Origin: Luteimonas sp. RC10
GTDB taxonomy: Bacteria; Pseudomonadota; Gammaproteobacteria; Xanthomonadales; Xanthomonadaceae
Length of the DNA: 64,000 nt
NCBI RefSeq assembly: GCF_014192745.1
Contig: NZ_JACHYJ010000002.1
Location: 124,001-188,000, forward strand
Reading direction: 5' to 3'
Under the pieces are notes generated by a model. It searched no databases. It saw nothing but the letters and a program-made list of their open reading frames with translations, and was not told the origin of the DNA. Position 1 is the stretch's first letter, and each line of letters starts with the position of its first letter. The position numbers were made by a program, and so were the translations under genes. Shown piece by piece: positions 62,353 to 64,000 of the stretch.

Positions 62353-62958
62353 TCAGGGAATCTCGAAGCCTGCCGGGTCGGTCGGGATGCCGTACTGCGC
62401 GAACAGCGCAGGCCCGATCTGCGATAGCGCTTCGCCATCGCAACTGCGCTCGACCGCGTCGCCACCAGGGACTGGCGCGATCGCCACGCCCGCCTTCTCC
62501 CAGCCGCGGCCGATGCCGGTGTACAGCGTGTGGACCTGCCCTTGGTGGTCGAAACGCAGGAAGGCGCCGCCACCGCCCGAGTACGTCAACGTGCCGCCAC
62601 GAAATGCCTGCGACGGCGCGGTGTCGCCGGACGGATAGACCACGGGCGGCGGCGCGCCCAGCGCTGCGCCGCTCCGGTAGGTCAGGCGCGCGCTGTCGGG
62701 CGACCCGCACAGCGCATTGGCTCCGTCCGCGTTGCGGCAGCCGAACACCACGGTCTCGCCGTCCGGACAGAATGGGGCGTTCTCCGGCGCCGGCACCGGA
62801 TCGCCGGTCGTGACAGGCGGCACAACGGTGACGGCGCGGGCGTCCGATGCCGGCGCAACGCCAGGGTCGGCCGCAGCGTCGGACGCTGTCGGCGCACGAT
62901 CTGCGTCGGTGCACGCGGCAAGTAGCAGCACCGAGAGCGAGGCAGCGAGCGCTTTCAT
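62353..62958 (-). CDS. Lipoprotein of unknown function
   Basis: A 201-residue protein. The signal peptide MKALAASLSVLLLAAC ends in the lipobox LLAAC, giving acylated Cys16. A disordered Ala/Pro/Thr-rich linker follows (about 20-60) and then a domain with Cys-rich FCPDGETVVFGCRNADGANALCGS and Gly-rich FRGGTLTYSGGGGAFLRF. I do not know the family. Start is the ATG of the signal peptide. Confidence 0.78.
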   Translation of the reverse strand: MKALAASLSVLLLAACTDADRAPTASDAAADPGVAPASDARAVTVVPPVTTGDPVPAPENAPFCPDGETVVFGCRNADGANALCGSPDSARLTYRSGAALGAPPPVVYPSGDTAPSQAFRGGTLTYSGGGGAFLRFDHQGQVHTLYTGIGRGWEKAGVAIAPVPGGDAVERSCDGEALSQIGPALFAQYGIPTDPAGFEIP

Positions 62959-63071
62959 TGAACCTCCAGGCAGCCAGAGACCACACCAGCCTGCCATGCC
63001 CGGTGTCGGCAAGCCGCGACCGTGGTCACGACCGGCGCCACGTCCCGTTCGGTCGCCCGGGACACCGCGCG

Positions 63072-64000
63072 TCAGGAACTGCACGACAGCATCGAGCAGC
63101 CCGGCTTGGTGCGCGCCCAGTCCGGACGGCGGCCGGCGAAGGCCTCGCGGCCCGGCTGGTCATCAAAGGGGCGGCGCAGCACGTCCAGCAGCTCGGCAAT
63201 GCCCGCCGCGTCGCCACCTTCGGCGCGGTCGATCGCCTGCTGCGCCAGGTAGTTGCGCGGCACGTAGCGCGGATTGGCGGCGTGCATGCGCACACGCCGG
63301 TCCGCAGCGGGTTCGGCACTGTCGGCCAGGCGCGCGGCATAGTCGCGCATCCACGCAACCAGCCCCTCCTCGACCGCCGCGCGGCGCGCCGGGTCGTAGA
63401 ACGCCTCGCCGATCGCATCGAGCGAGGGCGCGGCCAGGTCGAGATCGGCCAGCCCGCGGAAGAACAGCGTCATGTCGGCCTCCCCTGCCTGCAGCAGCCC
63501 GTGCAGGCGCTGCATCAACGCGACGTCGCCCTCGCGCACATCCGGCAGGCCGAGCTTGGCGGCGGTATTGCGGCGATCGGCGGCGCCGTAGGCGGCGGCA
63601 TAGTCGTCGAGCCCGGCCTGCAGCGGCGCGACCTCGCCGAACAGCGGCGCCAGCGCCTGCGCCAACCGGCCCAGGTTCCAGTGCGCGATGCGCGGCTGCC
63701 AGCCGAAGCGATAGCGCCGGCCCTGGGCGTCGGTGGTATTGGGCGTCCAGTCCGGATCGTAGTCGTCGATCCAGCCGTAGGGACCGTAATCGATCGTCAG
63801 GCCCAGGATCGACATGTTGTCGGTGTTCATGACGCCGTGCACGAAACCCACGCGCATCCAGCCGGCGATCATCTCCGCGGTGCGGGTGCAGACTTCGGCG
63901 AACCAGTCGCCGTAGCGCGTCTCACCGTGGCCGGCCAGATGCGGGAAGTCGCGCGCGATCGTGAAGTCGGCCAGCCGCTTGAGCAGCGCAAGGTCCCCGC
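63072..64000 (-). CDS. selO: Protein adenylyltransferase SelO, C-terminal part (cut by window edge)
   Basis: A partial protein; about 309 codons of the C-terminal region. The VGFVHGVMNTDNMSILGLTIDYGPYGWID block is the kinase-like active-site region of SelO, with Asp and Asn of the metal site (NTDNM and DYGP). Further blocks are HWNLGRLAQAL and the extreme C-terminus PGCSMLSCSS, where SelO family members end in a Cys or selenocysteine motif. SelO transfers AMP to proteins in a redox-linked response. The N-terminus lies beyond 64000. Confidence 0.93.
   Translation of the reverse strand, partial: GDLALLKRLADFTIARDFPHLAGHGETRYGDWFAEVCTRTAEMIAGWMRVGFVHGVMNTDNMSILGLTIDYGPYGWIDDYDPDWTPNTTDAQGRRYRFGWQPRIAHWNLGRLAQALAPLFGEVAPLQAGLDDYAAAYGAADRRNTAAKLGLPDVREGDVALMQRLHGLLQAGEADMTLFFRGLADLDLAAPSLDAIGEAFYDPARRAAVEEGLVAWMRDYAARLADSAEPAADRRVRMHAANPRYVPRNYLAQQAIDRAEGGDAAGIAELLDVLRRPFDDQPGREAFAGRRPDWARTKPGCSMLSCSS

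Overview
The window is high-GC chromosomal DNA from a gammaproteobacterium, most likely Xanthomonadaceae (Lysobacter/Luteimonas-like). That placement is an inference from gene content: a secreted alpha-lytic-type serine protease, a DUF4034 protein, a cbb3 oxidase operon behind an FNR/Anr box, a manganese catalase, SelO, and an AgaR-type amino-sugar cluster. I see no rRNA, tRNA or CRISPR array.

Layout. 1-2.4 kb: ccoNOQP on the minus strand, cut by the window edge, with a perfect FNR/Anr box. 2.5-12.4 kb: housekeeping and stress genes (small basic protein, YaiI-like protein, aldo/keto reductase with divergent TetR, hemerythrin, DUF488, DUF4142 lipoprotein, AraC regulator with DMT transporter, Mn catalase, acyltransferase, ParB-like protein). 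12.4-20.9 kb: an amino-sugar (probably N-acetylgalactosamine) cluster consisting of sugar kinase, AgaS isomerase, GatZ/AgaZ, DMT permease and a Tat-exported GH36 glycosidase in one minus-strand operon, plus a divergent lipoprotein amidohydrolase and a DeoR-family AgaR regulator, with AgaR-like sites in both control regions. 21-30.8 kb: LD-carboxypeptidase, GAF-PAS-GGDEF-EAL protein, Nei glycosylase, methyltransferase, an orphan THI5-like binding protein, alpha-lytic-type protease and small exported proteins. 30.9-43.3 kb: RlmF, an SPFH/zinc-ribbon/membrane-protein triad, a gluzincin protease, Fic protein, HNH nuclease, L,D-transpeptidase with an Lpp-like lipoprotein, and a DUF4034 protein.

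43.3-47 kb is an accessory island. It holds a membrane-anchored Mrr-type nuclease and a distinctly AT-rich two-gene operon (ParA-type ATPase followed by a SIR2-domain protein), which looks like a candidate defence module, next to gene debris. At 48.2-49.5 kb lies the most striking locus: a 32-codon peptide with an aromatic C-terminus, a strong ribosome binding site and a hairpin terminator, followed at once by a cytochrome P450. This is the layout of a minimal P450-modified RiPP.

49.5-64 kb: a papain-like protease fused to an alpha/beta hydrolase, an SDR reductase, DTW-domain tRNA-modifying enzyme, Lrp with divergent dadA-alr (D-alanine metabolism), pabB, uup, a LysM-GH19 lysozyme/chitinase-like protein, a lipoprotein, and the C-terminal part of SelO. 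Two short GC-rich palindromic repeat families recur between genes, most densely at 57.25-57.78 kb.
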